Below are positions 52,507 to 61,276 of a stretch of 64,000 bases of DNA, piece by piece. The first letter of the stretch is position 1. Each line of letters opens with the position of its first letter. Source of the DNA: an uncultured Christensenella sp. (GTDB lineage Bacteria > Bacillota > Clostridia > Christensenellales > Borkfalkiaceae); assembly GCA_910576655.1 (NCBI GenBank), contig CAJTJC010000003.1:51105-115104 (forward strand), read 5' to 3'. The notes below the pieces were generated by a model. It saw nothing but the letters and a program-made list of their open reading frames with translations. It was not told the DNA's origin and searched no databases. A program made the position numbers and the translations under genes.

Positions 52507-53808
52507 TTAATTACTGCTTTTTACCGATATTTTATATTCCACGTTCATGCGGGTGAGAACGTCATCCTTGAACGCGTCATAGTACTTGTAATGATATTTA
52601 TGCAGCTGATTTTTTATGCCGAGCATATCGCAGTCGGTCTGCGCGCAAATTTCCAGAAGATTTTTGAACCGCTCCTCTATTGCCTGCTCGGTAGCTTTTA
52701 TTACCTCGGGGAGCACCACGTCGTCGTTTGGCACGTCCTCGGGCACCATAATCTTTTTCGCGCCCTGAACCTGAGCAGTCGCTTTAAAGTCGACCGTAAG
52801 CGAGGGCACGCCTTCCTTAACGTCGAAGTTTACGCCAGCCTTAACACTCTTTAAGCCCATAGTGTATTTTATGTCGTCAACGACACAGGGAATTACCGCG
52901 ATATTGATGTCGTTTTCAATCATGTTCAGTGCGAAAGCCTGTCGCTCGTTGAGTATGCCCGCGAACCTTCCGTTCGTGAAAATAGCCGTTTGGCGGGCGG
53001 TAAATTCGGTAGGCTGACCGCCTCCCTGTCCGCCGCCTTGTCCGCTCTGCCCCGACTGACCGCTTTGTCCCGACTGACCGCTTTGTCCGCTCTGTCCGGA
53101 CTGACCGCCTTGTCCCAAGCTTTGCTGTCCGCCGCTCTGTCCTCCCTGTCCGCCCTGAGGCTTTTCGCCGCCGGCGTTGTCGCCCTCGCCGCCCGGCTTA
53201 GAAGTGCCCTGCACGTTAGCCTGAACGTAGGGCATATAGCACGCCCTGCTTACGGAATAGTTGGATTCGGCTATCGACTTCAAATCCGCCTTCGATACGT
53301 TTCCCGACTTTTCAAGCTCGGCCGAAAGCACCTTCTGTATAGCCGTGGAATTTTCCTGCTCGACGGCGGCTTCAATAGACAGCATATCCTGCGCCTTGCC
53401 CTCGCACATTGCGACGAGTGCGGTCAGCTCGGAATAATTTCTTCTGTAAAAGCAGCCGAGCAGTTGGAAAAGGTCTTTATCCTTACAGCTGTCGCCGATT
53501 AAAATAAGCTTGCAAAACAGCAGCTTGGGATAGGTGCCCGTCTTCGCGTTTATTTCGTTTAGCGCGTCGGCAATGGTGAAGCCGCTGCCCTGAACGCCGA
53601 TATACTTTGTTGCGTCGCCGCTGGACGAGGGCTGCGGCACGGCTATCTGCGCAGTGACCTGAACCTCTTCCTCCCCGGCGTCGACCGCGACGGCGACTAT
53701 AAACGAGGTCTTGTGTATATCGACAAGCCCGAAATCGTTGGTAAAAAACAGACCGAGCAGCGCGATTATGATTGCCCAATAGAGTATGGGCGTGTACCTT
53801 TTAATCAT
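52507..53808 (-). CDS. Ger(x)C-family spore germination protein, apparently not lipidated
   Basis: Predicted 433 residues, GAGGAGG before the ATG. The pattern (FIVAVAVDAGEEEVQVTAQIAVPQ, YPKLLFCKLILIGD, RQTAIFTNGRFAGIL, C-terminal IEERFKNLLEICAQTDCDMLGI) is that of GerAC-type C subunits of germinant receptors. Normally these are lipoproteins; here the N-terminus is one transmembrane helix (7-23) with no lipobox Cys, so it would be helix-anchored. A Gly/Gln/Ser-rich linker (201-263) splits the N- and middle domains. Overlaps gerB by 8 bases as the third gene of the receptor operon. Confidence 0.85.
   Translation of the reverse strand: MIKRYTPILYWAIIIALLGLFFTNDFGLVDIHKTSFIVAVAVDAGEEEVQVTAQIAVPQPSSSGDATKYIGVQGSGFTIADALNEINAKTGTYPKLLFCKLILIGDSCKDKDLFQLLGCFYRRNYSELTALVAMCEGKAQDMLSIEAAVEQENSTAIQKVLSAELEKSGNVSKADLKSIAESNYSVSRACYMPYVQANVQGTSKPGGEGDNAGGEKPQGGQGGQSGGQQSLGQGGQSGQSGQSGQSGQSGQSGQSGQGGGQGGGQPTEFTARQTAIFTNGRFAGILNERQAFALNMIENDINIAVIPCVVDDIKYTMGLKSVKAGVNFDVKEGVPSLTVDFKATAQVQGAKKIMVPEDVPNDDVVLPEVIKATEQAIEERFKNLLEICAQTDCDMLGIKNQLHKYHYKYYDAFKDDVLTRMNVEYKISVKSSN
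53020..53208 (-). repeat. Low-complexity Gly-Gln-Ser repeat within the gerC-type gene
   Basis: In-frame short tandem repeats encoding SGQ triplets (nine-base units, partly in 18-base multiples) flanked by GGQ segments. Likely prone to length change by slippage; encodes a flexible linker. Confidence 0.85.
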
Positions 53809-54865
53809 TTTTCCTCCTCATAAGCCAGCCCGAAAGCGGAACGGCGTTTGCAAAAACAAGGAAAACTATCCACATCCATTTAGACCAAATCGTGTTTATT
53901 GCGTTAAAATTGTTGTCGAAAACGATTATAAAAACGAGGAACGCCGCGTTGAGTGCGACCGACAGCACCGCTCTGTTTTTATAGCCCGTGCAGCACTCTA
54001 TGCAGTGCACGGCAAGCTGAATGTTCAGCACTAACGCGAAAAGCATGACGATTTCAAGCACGTACAGCGCGAGAAGGTCTATTCTGCCAAGCATATCTAT
54101 CGCGGGAAAGAACAGGGAAATTTTCGAAATTGCAAACTGACGCGACTGCGCCAAATCGCCGTAAATTCCGTAGAACGCCGCAAGCACCAGCATTACGAAA
54201 AGCGCGCCGCCGATATACGAGAGAGTTATTTTCGCCGCATCGCCCTTTTTGTATTTGAAGTGACCCATAAACATCAGAAGAAATGCGGGCTCGGCGAAGC
54301 GGTACGCGCTTGCAAGCGAGCTTTGAAATACCTTCGAGGGCTGCTTGAATACGGGCAGAAAATTATCCCACTGCACCTCGTGCAGGGACATAACCAAAAT
54401 CAAAAGCATTGACAGCAGAAACAGCGGCAGACAGATGTCCGCACACCTGCCGATATTTTCAAAGCCCTTGGACGCGGCGTAAACCGTAAAGAAAAATATG
54501 GGCAAGAATATTAGAAGCGAAGGAATTGTATCGTAAAAAATCGCGTGAACGTACAACTTTTGCTCGAACAGGGGTATTATTGTGCAGACTATAAAAAACA
54601 GTGCGAAAAGCCCGTAAACTATTCTTGCAACGATATTGCCCAAAGTGCCCTCGATAAGCGCAAAAAAGGTTTTATCCGTGCGTGAGCAAAGAAAGCTTAC
54701 CGCCCAGACGATAGCGCCTTGAATCGCGAAGTTTATAAGTGCGGAAAACAGCAAATCCCTGCCGCTTTCGGCGCTTAACTGCGTAGGATACAGAATGAAT
54801 TTTGACACCGCGGTGTATATCAGCATTATGAAACAAATTTGTCTTACGCTTATTTTCGAGCTCAT
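53801..54865 (-). CDS. Spore germination protein, GerAB-type permease-like subunit
   Basis: Predicted 354 residues with about ten transmembrane helices, belonging to the GerAB branch of amino acid permease-like proteins. Recognisable parts: QICFIMLIYTAVSKFILYPTQL at the N-terminus, the central YRFAEPAFLLMFMGHFKY, and the C-terminal MWIVFLVFANAVPLSGWLMRR. It is the germinant-binding membrane subunit in characterised receptors. Its start overlaps the gerA stop by four bases; gerC overlaps its end. Acts in the inner spore membrane. Confidence 0.9.
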   Translation of the reverse strand: MSSKISVRQICFIMLIYTAVSKFILYPTQLSAESGRDLLFSALINFAIQGAIVWAVSFLCSRTDKTFFALIEGTLGNIVARIVYGLFALFFIVCTIIPLFEQKLYVHAIFYDTIPSLLIFLPIFFFTVYAASKGFENIGRCADICLPLFLLSMLLILVMSLHEVQWDNFLPVFKQPSKVFQSSLASAYRFAEPAFLLMFMGHFKYKKGDAAKITLSYIGGALFVMLVLAAFYGIYGDLAQSRQFAISKISLFFPAIDMLGRIDLLALYVLEIVMLFALVLNIQLAVHCIECCTGYKNRAVLSVALNAAFLVFIIVFDNNFNAINTIWSKWMWIVFLVFANAVPLSGWLMRRKND

Positions 54866-56289
54866 TTGTTTTTAACCCTCACTTTATTTTTGGCCTTGAA
54901 TACCTCGGGGCGGGTTTTCAGCGAGTACATATTCGCCTTTACCATACTGTCGTGCAAATCGCTTTTTATAAGCGGCGCAAACGGAGCAAACAGCGGCACG
55001 CCGTATGTCTGCTCGGAAACGAGATAGCATATCAAAAACGCGGTAAACAGCACTACGCCGAACGGTCCGAGGCTGCCGCCTATTATAAGGTACACCCACC
55101 TCAAAGTCGTAGTCGTTTCCACAAGGTCGGGCGTGGTAAAAAGGCATATTGCCGAAAACGCGATTATGATTATCGCAGGAGTTGAAATTATGCCCGCCTG
55201 AACTGCTGTATCGCCGAGAACCAAAGCTCCGACGACCGACATTGCAAGCCCGACGTACTTGGGCATTCGGATTGACGCCTCTATAAGGACTTCCAGCAAG
55301 AACAGCGTTAAAAACATTTCGACGCTCGGCGACAGCGCAAGCCCCGAAACAGAGCTGGATATTTTCAGAAGCAGTCTGTACGGAATAAGCTGTATTTTGA
55401 AAAGCTGCGCAGATACGTAGAACGCAGGCAAAAACACACCAATAACAAGCGAAACCAGCCTGAGTATACGCAGTACGGTCGAGCGGTACGAAACCTGATA
55501 GTAGTCCTCTACTGTCTGAAAATCCTCTACTATCATGTATGGGACAGTAAGCGCAATGGGTGAGCCGTCGACGATAATGCCCACCCTGCCCTCGGAAATT
55601 TTCGCGCAGAAAACGTCGGGCTTTTCCGCAGTGCCGTTGCGCTTGAAAAGCGAGCGCGGCTTTTTGGAAATGAACTGCGATATATACGACGAGTCCGGAA
55701 CTATATCTATTTGCTTGGACGCGATTTCCCTTTCAATTCGCTCGGGCAGCCCCTCGGGACAGACGCCCTCGATATAAATTATCGCGACAGACGTGTCCGA
55801 CTGCTTGCCGCTTTTCAGCGTTTTTACGTGCAGATTGTCGCTTTTAAGGCGCTTTCTGACAAGCCCGAGATTAGTCTTGATATCCTCGGTGAACCCCTCG
55901 CGCGGGCCCTTAATCGCCACCTGCGTGGGCGGCTCCGCCACCGTTCTTCCCGGGGGATTTTTAAGACCGATTATAAAGAATTCCTTTTCGCCGTCCACGA
56001 ACAGCACGGCGTTACCGTCGGAAATTTCCTTTACGGCGTCCTCAATCTTGCCGCCGTCCTTGACCTCGGGCGAGGCGAGCAGCTTTTTAATATCTTCAAG
56101 CTTTTCGTCGCTTTTCGCGGCGCGCAGCGGCTTTGCCACCAGCTCGCCCAAAAGCTGCTTGTCGGCTATTCCGTCCGCGTAAATCGCCGCGAACCGCTTA
56201 CCGCTGAGCGAGTCGAATTCAAATACGATAATATCCTCGGAGGGAAGCTTATCCTTTACGCTCTTTATATTTTTTTCCAGTGTTACCAT
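54862..56289 (-). CDS. Spore germination protein, GerAA-type subunit
   Basis: Predicted 475 residues, typical of GerA/SpoVAF proteins: a soluble N-terminal part (1-230), the family segment GRVGIIVDGSPIALTVPYMI, then about five transmembrane helices, including SSVSGLALSPSVEMFLTLFL and ALVLGDTAVQAGIISTPAII. It forms the ion-channel/scaffold subunit of the germinant receptor together with the two genes that follow. No Shine-Dalgarno is seen before the ATG, and a GATAAT box ends 6 bases upstream, so the message may be leaderless or use a forespore promoter I cannot define. Confidence 0.93.
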   Translation of the reverse strand: MVTLEKNIKSVKDKLPSEDIIVFEFDSLSGKRFAAIYADGIADKQLLGELVAKPLRAAKSDEKLEDIKKLLASPEVKDGGKIEDAVKEISDGNAVLFVDGEKEFFIIGLKNPPGRTVAEPPTQVAIKGPREGFTEDIKTNLGLVRKRLKSDNLHVKTLKSGKQSDTSVAIIYIEGVCPEGLPERIEREIASKQIDIVPDSSYISQFISKKPRSLFKRNGTAEKPDVFCAKISEGRVGIIVDGSPIALTVPYMIVEDFQTVEDYYQVSYRSTVLRILRLVSLVIGVFLPAFYVSAQLFKIQLIPYRLLLKISSSVSGLALSPSVEMFLTLFLLEVLIEASIRMPKYVGLAMSVVGALVLGDTAVQAGIISTPAIIIIAFSAICLFTTPDLVETTTTLRWVYLIIGGSLGPFGVVLFTAFLICYLVSEQTYGVPLFAPFAPLIKSDLHDSMVKANMYSLKTRPEVFKAKNKVRVKNK

Positions 56290-56359
56290 AGAAATATTAT
56301 CCGTAAAAGTTTAATAATTATCCCGCGCTTAAAAAGCCCGCGCGTGCAAGCGGTTTAGG

Positions 56360-56388
56360 TTGACAGACGCGGCGCAGCGAACTATAAT
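56360..56388 (+). promoter_or_regulatory. Full-consensus promoter of the OGG1-like gene
   Basis: TTGACA (56360-56365), 17-base spacer, TATAAT (56383-56388), then a short leader with AAGGGA before ATG 56408. Confidence 0.88.
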
Positions 56389-56407
56389 AATTTCAAGGGA
56401 CTTACTT

Positions 56408-57229
56408 ATGAAAATAGATTACGATTCACGCTACTTCAACCCCAAAGACACGCTGGAATGCGGGCAGGTTTTCCGCTTCGCGCCGTATAAAAACGGCTAC
56501 CTCGTAAATTCAGCCGACAAAATCGCCTACGTTTACGGCGACGGTGCAAAGACGGTTATCGAAAGCGACGACTGCGACTATTTTTACGGCTATTTCGACC
56601 TTGACCGCGATTATAAGGCTATCGTGGAGGCGGCGTGCGCGTTCAACGTACCGCTGTTGACCAAAAGCGCGAACCTTTGCAGCGGGCTGAGGATACTCAA
56701 CCAAAGCCGCGAGGAAATGATATACTCGTTTATAATTTCGCAGAACAACAACATTCCGCGCATTAAAGGCATTATCGGCCGTATATGCGAACGGCTGGGC
56801 GAAAAAATGAGCTCGCCATTCGGCGAATACCGCGCATTCCCCTCCACCGCCGCGCTTGCCGCCGCGGACGTAAGCGTATTTAAAGAGTCGGGCGCGGGAT
56901 ACAGGGACGAATACCTTAAAGCCACCGCCCAAAGAATTTTTACCGAGGGCATAGACGGGCTTGACGCGCTGCCCACGGCGCAGCTTAAAAAGGCGCTTTT
57001 GACCTACAAGGGCATAGGCCCCAAGGTTGCTGACTGCGTTGCGTTTTTCGGCTTCCGCAAGACGGACAGCTTCCCCGTCGATACCTGGATTGAAAAAGTG
57101 TATTTCGAGGACTTTAAGGGCACGCTTAAAGACAGGACGAAAATTGCCAAATACCTGACGGACACGTTCGGGGAACATTCGGGTTACATTCAACAGTATC
57201 TTTTTTACGGAAAACGGTTAAACTTATAA
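56408..57229 (+). CDS. 8-oxoguanine DNA glycosylase/AP lyase, OGG1-like
   Basis: Predicted 273 residues from ATG 56408, with AAGGGA upstream. It removes oxidised guanine from DNA. The N-terminal OGG domain is seen in DTLECGQVFRFAPY; the helix-hairpin-helix-GPD core reads LLTYKGIGPKVADCVAFFGF with the catalytic Lys in GPK, and the activating Asp in FPVDTWIEKVYF. This matches the clostridial OGG1 group. The next gene starts 1 base after its stop. Confidence 0.92.
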   Translation: MKIDYDSRYFNPKDTLECGQVFRFAPYKNGYLVNSADKIAYVYGDGAKTVIESDDCDYFYGYFDLDRDYKAIVEAACAFNVPLLTKSANLCSGLRILNQSREEMIYSFIISQNNNIPRIKGIIGRICERLGEKMSSPFGEYRAFPSTAALAAADVSVFKESGAGYRDEYLKATAQRIFTEGIDGLDALPTAQLKKALLTYKGIGPKVADCVAFFGFRKTDSFPVDTWIEKVYFEDFKGTLKDRTKIAKYLTDTFGEHSGYIQQYLFYGKRLNL

Positions 57230-57230
57230 C

Positions 57231-57899
57231 GTGCCTGATTATTTTTCGCACGGCATCGCAGCCGACGTGATTTACGAACAACTTAATCCCGATTACAGAA
57301 AACGGCTTGACAAGACCCTCTATCTCGTAGGGGCTCAGGGCGGGGATATATTTTTCGCGTACAGATTAAGACCGCGCGACAACCTCGGACGCGAGCTGCA
57401 CCGCAAGAACGCGGTATACTTATTCGAACAGCTTATAAAGGGCAACCAAAGCTACGCCGCGGGCTACGCCACGCATTACGCACTGGATACCACTCTCCAC
57501 CCCCACGTTTACGAATACGAGCGTGGCAGACGCTCGCCCCTTGCGCACAACAGCTTCGAAAGCGATTTGGGGCTTTATATCAGCCGCAAATACAAGATGC
57601 GCAGGCGTATTCTTCCAAAGGAAAGCGTTATGGCGTGCACCGGCCCCGTCTACGACAGCATGAAGCACGTAGAACCGCTTATCACAATTTCGGGCGTTGA
57701 AAGGTGTTTAAAGCGACACTTTGCCTGGACGAGGTATTCCTACGGGACCAAACGGCAGGACTACAAGTGCAGGTACGACTTTGCAATGCTTTCGGGCGAG
57801 GTGGACAAAGCCGTTGCCCTCGGAATAACCGCCGTCGAATACGTGCTGGACGGCAATATCGACCCCGAAATTTTCGGAGGAAGCTTTCTCGACAAATAA
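57231..57899 (+). CDS. Zinc-dependent phospholipase C/S1-like (PF00882-type) protein
   Basis: Predicted 222 residues starting at GTG 57231, right after the glycosylase stop, so translation is likely coupled. Pattern of the zinc-dependent phospholipase C family: DYFSHGIAADVI at the start, LVGAQGGDIFFAY, then AGYATHYALDTTLHPHVY with His and Asp metal ligands, and HNSFESDLGLYI. No signal peptide is present, so unlike secreted enzymes it may act inside the cell, as do many uncharacterised Firmicute relatives. Ends at a bidirectional terminator before spoIVFB. Confidence 0.85.
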   Translation: MPDYFSHGIAADVIYEQLNPDYRKRLDKTLYLVGAQGGDIFFAYRLRPRDNLGRELHRKNAVYLFEQLIKGNQSYAAGYATHYALDTTLHPHVYEYERGRRSPLAHNSFESDLGLYISRKYKMRRRILPKESVMACTGPVYDSMKHVEPLITISGVERCLKRHFAWTRYSYGTKRQDYKCRYDFAMLSGEVDKAVALGITAVEYVLDGNIDPEIFGGSFLDK

Positions 57900-57922
57900 C
57901 CCCGACCGATACGGTCGGGGTT
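57898..57922. terminator. Bidirectional terminator
   Basis: Stem AACCCCGACCG / CGGTCGGGGTT with loop ATA, followed by TAATTTT; between converging genes. Confidence 0.8.
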
Positions 57923-58722
57923 TAATTTTCGGAAACTCTGTCGTAAATGCTGCGCGTTTCCAGCATTTCGAAAAGCTCTTCCTCGGTTATCTCGTCAAGC
58001 ATACCGTCCGAATAAAACTGAAACACGCAGTACTTGGAATCGTCGATATACCTAAGCGCGTCCTTGAAGGTCGAGCTGTCGTTGAGCATGATATGCCGCA
58101 TTTCTCTACCGCGCTTTATCTTTTTGGGGCGGAAGCCCGTGCGCAGCAGGGCTACGTCCTTGCCGAACGCGGAAGCCGACAGAAACGCCGCGAATATGAG
58201 AAGCGACGCGTTTTTATACGCGAGAAAGAAAACGAGCACGAGCGCTGCCGACACCGCGATACTCATTCCGCGCAGAATAAGCCCCACGCGCTTTTTAAGC
58301 ATAAACTGACTCAAAAGCCCTGACAGCGCGCGCCCGCCGTCAAGCGGATACGCGGGTAAAAGATTTATCGCAAGCATTACGGCGTTTGCGTTGAACACCG
58401 TATCGGTATAGCCGTACGTTACGGGATAGAACCACCATAACCCCGCGCATAGCACGCACATAAACGCGTTTACGGCAGGCCCCGCAAGCGCAAGCCTTAC
58501 CTCGTCGCGGGCGCGTATCCCGTCGGTGTCGCAGATTGCCGCGGCGCCGTAGGGCATAAGGCTTATTTTCTCGCACTTATAGCCCATACGCGCGGCGCAA
58601 AATATATGACCGCACTCGTGAAGGAGCGCGGTCAATGCGTAGATTATATATATCGGCAGACCGCCGAACAGGGCGGTTACCAATCCGAGCGCTATAAACA
58701 GCGGGTGAAGGGTTATTTTCAC
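57922..58722 (-). CDS. spoIVFB: Stage IV sporulation protein FB, intramembrane site-2 metalloprotease
   Basis: Predicted 266 residues. Metal motif HECGH (35-39) in an early membrane helix and the second motif LLPAYPLDGGR (Asp128), as in M50 site-2 proteases; about six helices, then a C-terminal domain (about 200-266) with the CBS-like tail seen in SpoIVFB. In B. subtilis this enzyme matures pro-sigma-K in the mother cell. The gene directly follows the SpoIVFA-like gene, sharing its last base, which supports the assignment over a general YdiL/RseP-type protease. Confidence 0.9.
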   Translation of the reverse strand: MKITLHPLFIALGLVTALFGGLPIYIIYALTALLHECGHIFCAARMGYKCEKISLMPYGAAAICDTDGIRARDEVRLALAGPAVNAFMCVLCAGLWWFYPVTYGYTDTVFNANAVMLAINLLPAYPLDGGRALSGLLSQFMLKKRVGLILRGMSIAVSAALVLVFFLAYKNASLLIFAAFLSASAFGKDVALLRTGFRPKKIKRGREMRHIMLNDSSTFKDALRYIDDSKYCVFQFYSDGMLDEITEEELFEMLETRSIYDRVSEN

Positions 58723-59456
58723 TACACCGTCCAGACGGGGACTTCGCCGTTCAGCTTGATGCAGTTTAACGCAACGCCGTTATCGTACAGGGTAACGCGC
58801 ACTTCCGCCTCGCCGTTGCTGTAACCTACGGGAATGTTATCCGCCACCTTCGTGCCGACTGCGGAATACGCGTCGTTGAGGCCGGTGATTACGCTGGTAA
58901 ACGTCGACGTATGCGCAATTTCCATAGTGTAGGTGCCGTTAACCTCGGTAACCTTGGAAACGGTACCGTCGCATACGGGATATACGCCGCCCTCCGCCGT
59001 AAAGCTGAGCACTCCCTCGTTTAAGCTTACCTCTGCGTCAGAAAAGTCGTTGACTATCGGGGACAGGGTAATCTGCGAGTAGACGGGCTCTTCCTTAGTC
59101 GGCTCGGAAAACGAGCTTAAAAAGGTGTTTATTACCGTCGACGGCATTAAAATGTTGGTTATGAAAATACCTATAGCAATTATTCCGACAAGCGCAGCCT
59201 CCGTCCAGAGTATAACGCTCTTTTTGTCGCGCTTGCCTATAGTCTTTACCTTTTCGGGCTTGGGCGGGTCGGAAACGTCCTCCGAAATTACGTACGCGCC
59301 CATACGCTCGTTCACGCTTTCAACCACGCGTTCCTTAATGTCGTCCTGCTGGGGTTGATTTTTCTGTTTGCGCTTGAAAATACTTTTCTTCTTGGTTACG
59401 TTTACCGTGTTGACGGGAATTTCAAGCATTTCAGCATAGTCTAACTGCTCGTTCAT
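58722..59456 (-). CDS. spoIVFA: SpoIVFA-like membrane protein with inactive LytM/M23 domain
   Basis: Predicted 244 residues from ATG 59456 (MNEQLDYAEM) with strong GGAGG. A cytoplasmic basic region, one transmembrane helix (about 98-118), then a LytM-like domain (GGVYPVCDGTVSKV, IPVGYSNGEAEV) lacking the HxxxD and HxH zinc ligands. SpoIVFA of B. subtilis has the same plan and holds SpoIVFB inactive until signalled. The gene immediately precedes spoIVFB. The sequence similarity itself is modest; position and architecture carry the call. Confidence 0.78.
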   Translation of the reverse strand: MNEQLDYAEMLEIPVNTVNVTKKKSIFKRKQKNQPQQDDIKERVVESVNERMGAYVISEDVSDPPKPEKVKTIGKRDKKSVILWTEAALVGIIAIGIFITNILMPSTVINTFLSSFSEPTKEEPVYSQITLSPIVNDFSDAEVSLNEGVLSFTAEGGVYPVCDGTVSKVTEVNGTYTMEIAHTSTFTSVITGLNDAYSAVGTKVADNIPVGYSNGEAEVRVTLYDNGVALNCIKLNGEVPVWTV

Positions 59457-59487
59457 AATGTCCTCCGATTTTTTGAGTTTACACCTT

Positions 59488-59516
59488 AATGTATGCCGTC
59501 GAAAAAAAGGATAGAA
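59488..59516 (-). promoter_or_regulatory. Possible sigma-E promoter of spoIVFA-spoIVFB
   Basis: On the minus strand CATACATT (59488-59495) fits the sigma-E -10 form; TTCTATCCT at the expected distance upstream is only a partial -35 match. About 30 bases precede the start codon. Low confidence. Confidence 0.35.
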
Positions 59517-59557
59517 CACTATTTTTTAAAATTGCATATAATGTTAAATTTAAACCG

Positions 59558-60370
59558 TTAAAGCAGCTCGGCTAACGCTATAAACTCAGCGCAGTCAAGC
59601 GTTTCGCCGCGGGCTTTCAAATCGATACCGCATTCGGTTAAAATTCTCTGCGCGTCCGCGCGGGTAAGCTTGAAGCAGCTTACTAAATTGTTTTCAAGCG
59701 TCTTTCTGCGCGAGGAAAAAGCAGCGTGCACCGTTTTTTTATACGCCGCGGGCAGCGCTACGTTTGGTTTAAAGCTCATATGGACGACTGCGCTGTCTAC
59801 GTTGGGTCGGGGATAAAACATAGCTCGCGGCACGCGCTTTATAATTTTACAGTCGGCGCGCGGCGCAATCATGGCGGTTATCGCGCCGTACTCCGGCGTG
59901 CCCGCCCGCGCGCAAAGCCGCTCGGCAACCTCCTCCTGTACCATTACGGTCAGCGACAGGCATTTTTTCCCTTCCTCCACTATCTTCATTATCAGCGGGG
60001 AGGTGATGTAATAGGGCAGGTTTGCAATTACCCTGTATTCGCCAGTGCGTTCCTCGAATTCGGCAAGGTCGACCTTCAAAAAGTCCTTGAAAATCACTTC
60101 GGCGTTGTCAAGCCCCGCAAGCGTGCGTGCAAGCACGGGTTGAAGAGTCCTGTCCACGTCGAAAGCGATTACCCTTTTAACTCTTTCGGCTATCGCGCGG
60201 GTAAGCGTGCCCGCGCCGCAGCCTATTTCCACTACGGTATCCCCTGCGCCCGCGCCCGACTGCGCCACTATGGACGAAAGCAAATTCTTGTCGGTTATGA
60301 AATTTTGACCGAATTGCTTTTTAAAGCCGAAGCCGCATTCGGCAAGCACCGTTTTAATATCGTTTTCCAT
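59558..60370 (-). CDS. rsmA: 16S rRNA (adenine1518-N6/adenine1519-N6) dimethyltransferase
   Basis: Predicted 270 residues, normal length. It dimethylates two adenines in the 3' end of 16S rRNA (KsgA). Motifs: GFGFKKQFGQNFITDKNLL, SAM site VVEIGCGAGTLTRAIAE, catalytic VIANLPYYITSPLI, and FYPRPNVDSAVV. Single gene with its own promoter; no clear Shine-Dalgarno before the ATG. It lies downstream of the metG-tatD operon, the common Firmicute order metG-tatD-rsmA, but with a terminator between. Confidence 0.96.
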   Translation of the reverse strand: MENDIKTVLAECGFGFKKQFGQNFITDKNLLSSIVAQSGAGAGDTVVEIGCGAGTLTRAIAERVKRVIAFDVDRTLQPVLARTLAGLDNAEVIFKDFLKVDLAEFEERTGEYRVIANLPYYITSPLIMKIVEEGKKCLSLTVMVQEEVAERLCARAGTPEYGAITAMIAPRADCKIIKRVPRAMFYPRPNVDSAVVHMSFKPNVALPAAYKKTVHAAFSSRRKTLENNLVSCFKLTRADAQRILTECGIDLKARGETLDCAEFIALAELL

Positions 60371-60390
60371 TTTTTAGTCCGTATATTGTT

Positions 60391-60419
60391 ATTATAACAA
60401 CAAATAATATTATTGTAAA
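60391..60419 (-). promoter_or_regulatory. Promoter of rsmA
   Basis: On the minus strand TTTACA (60414-60419), 17-base spacer, TATAAT (60391-60396); leader of about 14 bases. Confidence 0.78.
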
Positions 60420-60453
60420 CGAAATTCACGCGTTTACCTCACTTTAAGAGAAA

Positions 60454-60481
60454 GACCCCCGCGCTTTTCAGCGCGGGGGTC
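60454..60481 (-). terminator. Terminator after metG-tatD
   Basis: Stem GACCCCCGCGC / GCGCGGGGGTC with a 6-base loop followed on the minus strand by TTTCTCTT. Confidence 0.8.
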
Positions 60482-60487
60482 CGACTT

Positions 60488-61276
60488 TTATACGTTGTTT
60501 AATTTTTTAAAAAACGAGTGCGCCGTATCCCATACCGAGGCAGCCGCCTCCTCCACGCTTATTCCCTTTATTTCTGCGGTGTTTGCCAAAATTTCGGGTA
60601 TGCTTTTGGGGGTGTTGGGAAATACGCCCGCCATAGACCTCGGCGGCAGGTACGGGCTGTCGGTTTCGGTCATAATTCTTTCAAGCGGAAGCGCGGCAAT
60701 AGTTCTGCGCGCCTTTTTGCTGCCCGAATAGGTACTCGTACCGCCGAACGAGAAATACGCGCCCAGCTCTTCGAGCTCCTTTGCAATTTCCAAGGAATGT
60801 GAATAGCAATGCAGCATAGCTTTAAGCCCGCGCGCGTGTTCTTTGAGAACGCAAAGCATATCCTCCGCGCTGTCGCGCGAGTGTATCTGCACGGGAATAT
60901 CCAGCTTTTTTGCAAGCTCTAACTGCGCGGTAAAAACGCGCAGCTGCTTTGCCCTGTCGGTATCGGGGTAGTGATAGTCCAGCCCGATTTCGCCGATTGC
61001 AACGCATTTTGCATTATGGGTAAGCTCTTCTATTCTATCCAAATCGCCGTCGCGGTAAGCGCCGAGCTCGGTCGGGTGAAAGCCCGCCGTAAAATATACG
61101 CACGGGTAAATTTCAGACAGACGCGCGCAGTACTCCGACGAGGGCAAATCGAACCCGACGGAAATTATCTTTTTAACGCCCGCCGCCTGAACGTCCGCGA
61201 TAAGCGCGTCGACGGGACCGTAATCCTCGCCGTTCAGGTGGCAGTGTACGTCTATATAGCTCACGCTTCGCCGCAT
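60488..61276 (-). CDS. tatD: TatD-family metal-dependent deoxyribonuclease
   Basis: Predicted 262 residues. TIM-barrel hydrolase pattern: YIDVHCHLNGEDYG (first metal His pair), TAGFHPTELG, IGEIGLDYHYPDT (bridging Glu), VQIHSRDS, MLHCYSHS and TETDSPYLPP (final Asp). Family members are 3'-5' DNases or D-aminoacyl-tRNA-like editing hydrolases. It overlaps the end of metG by 16 bases, the usual metG-tatD arrangement. Confidence 0.94.
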   Translation of the reverse strand: MRRSVSYIDVHCHLNGEDYGPVDALIADVQAAGVKKIISVGFDLPSSEYCARLSEIYPCVYFTAGFHPTELGAYRDGDLDRIEELTHNAKCVAIGEIGLDYHYPDTDRAKQLRVFTAQLELAKKLDIPVQIHSRDSAEDMLCVLKEHARGLKAMLHCYSHSLEIAKELEELGAYFSFGGTSTYSGSKKARRTIAALPLERIMTETDSPYLPPRSMAGVFPNTPKSIPEILANTAEIKGISVEEAAASVWDTAHSFFKKLNNV

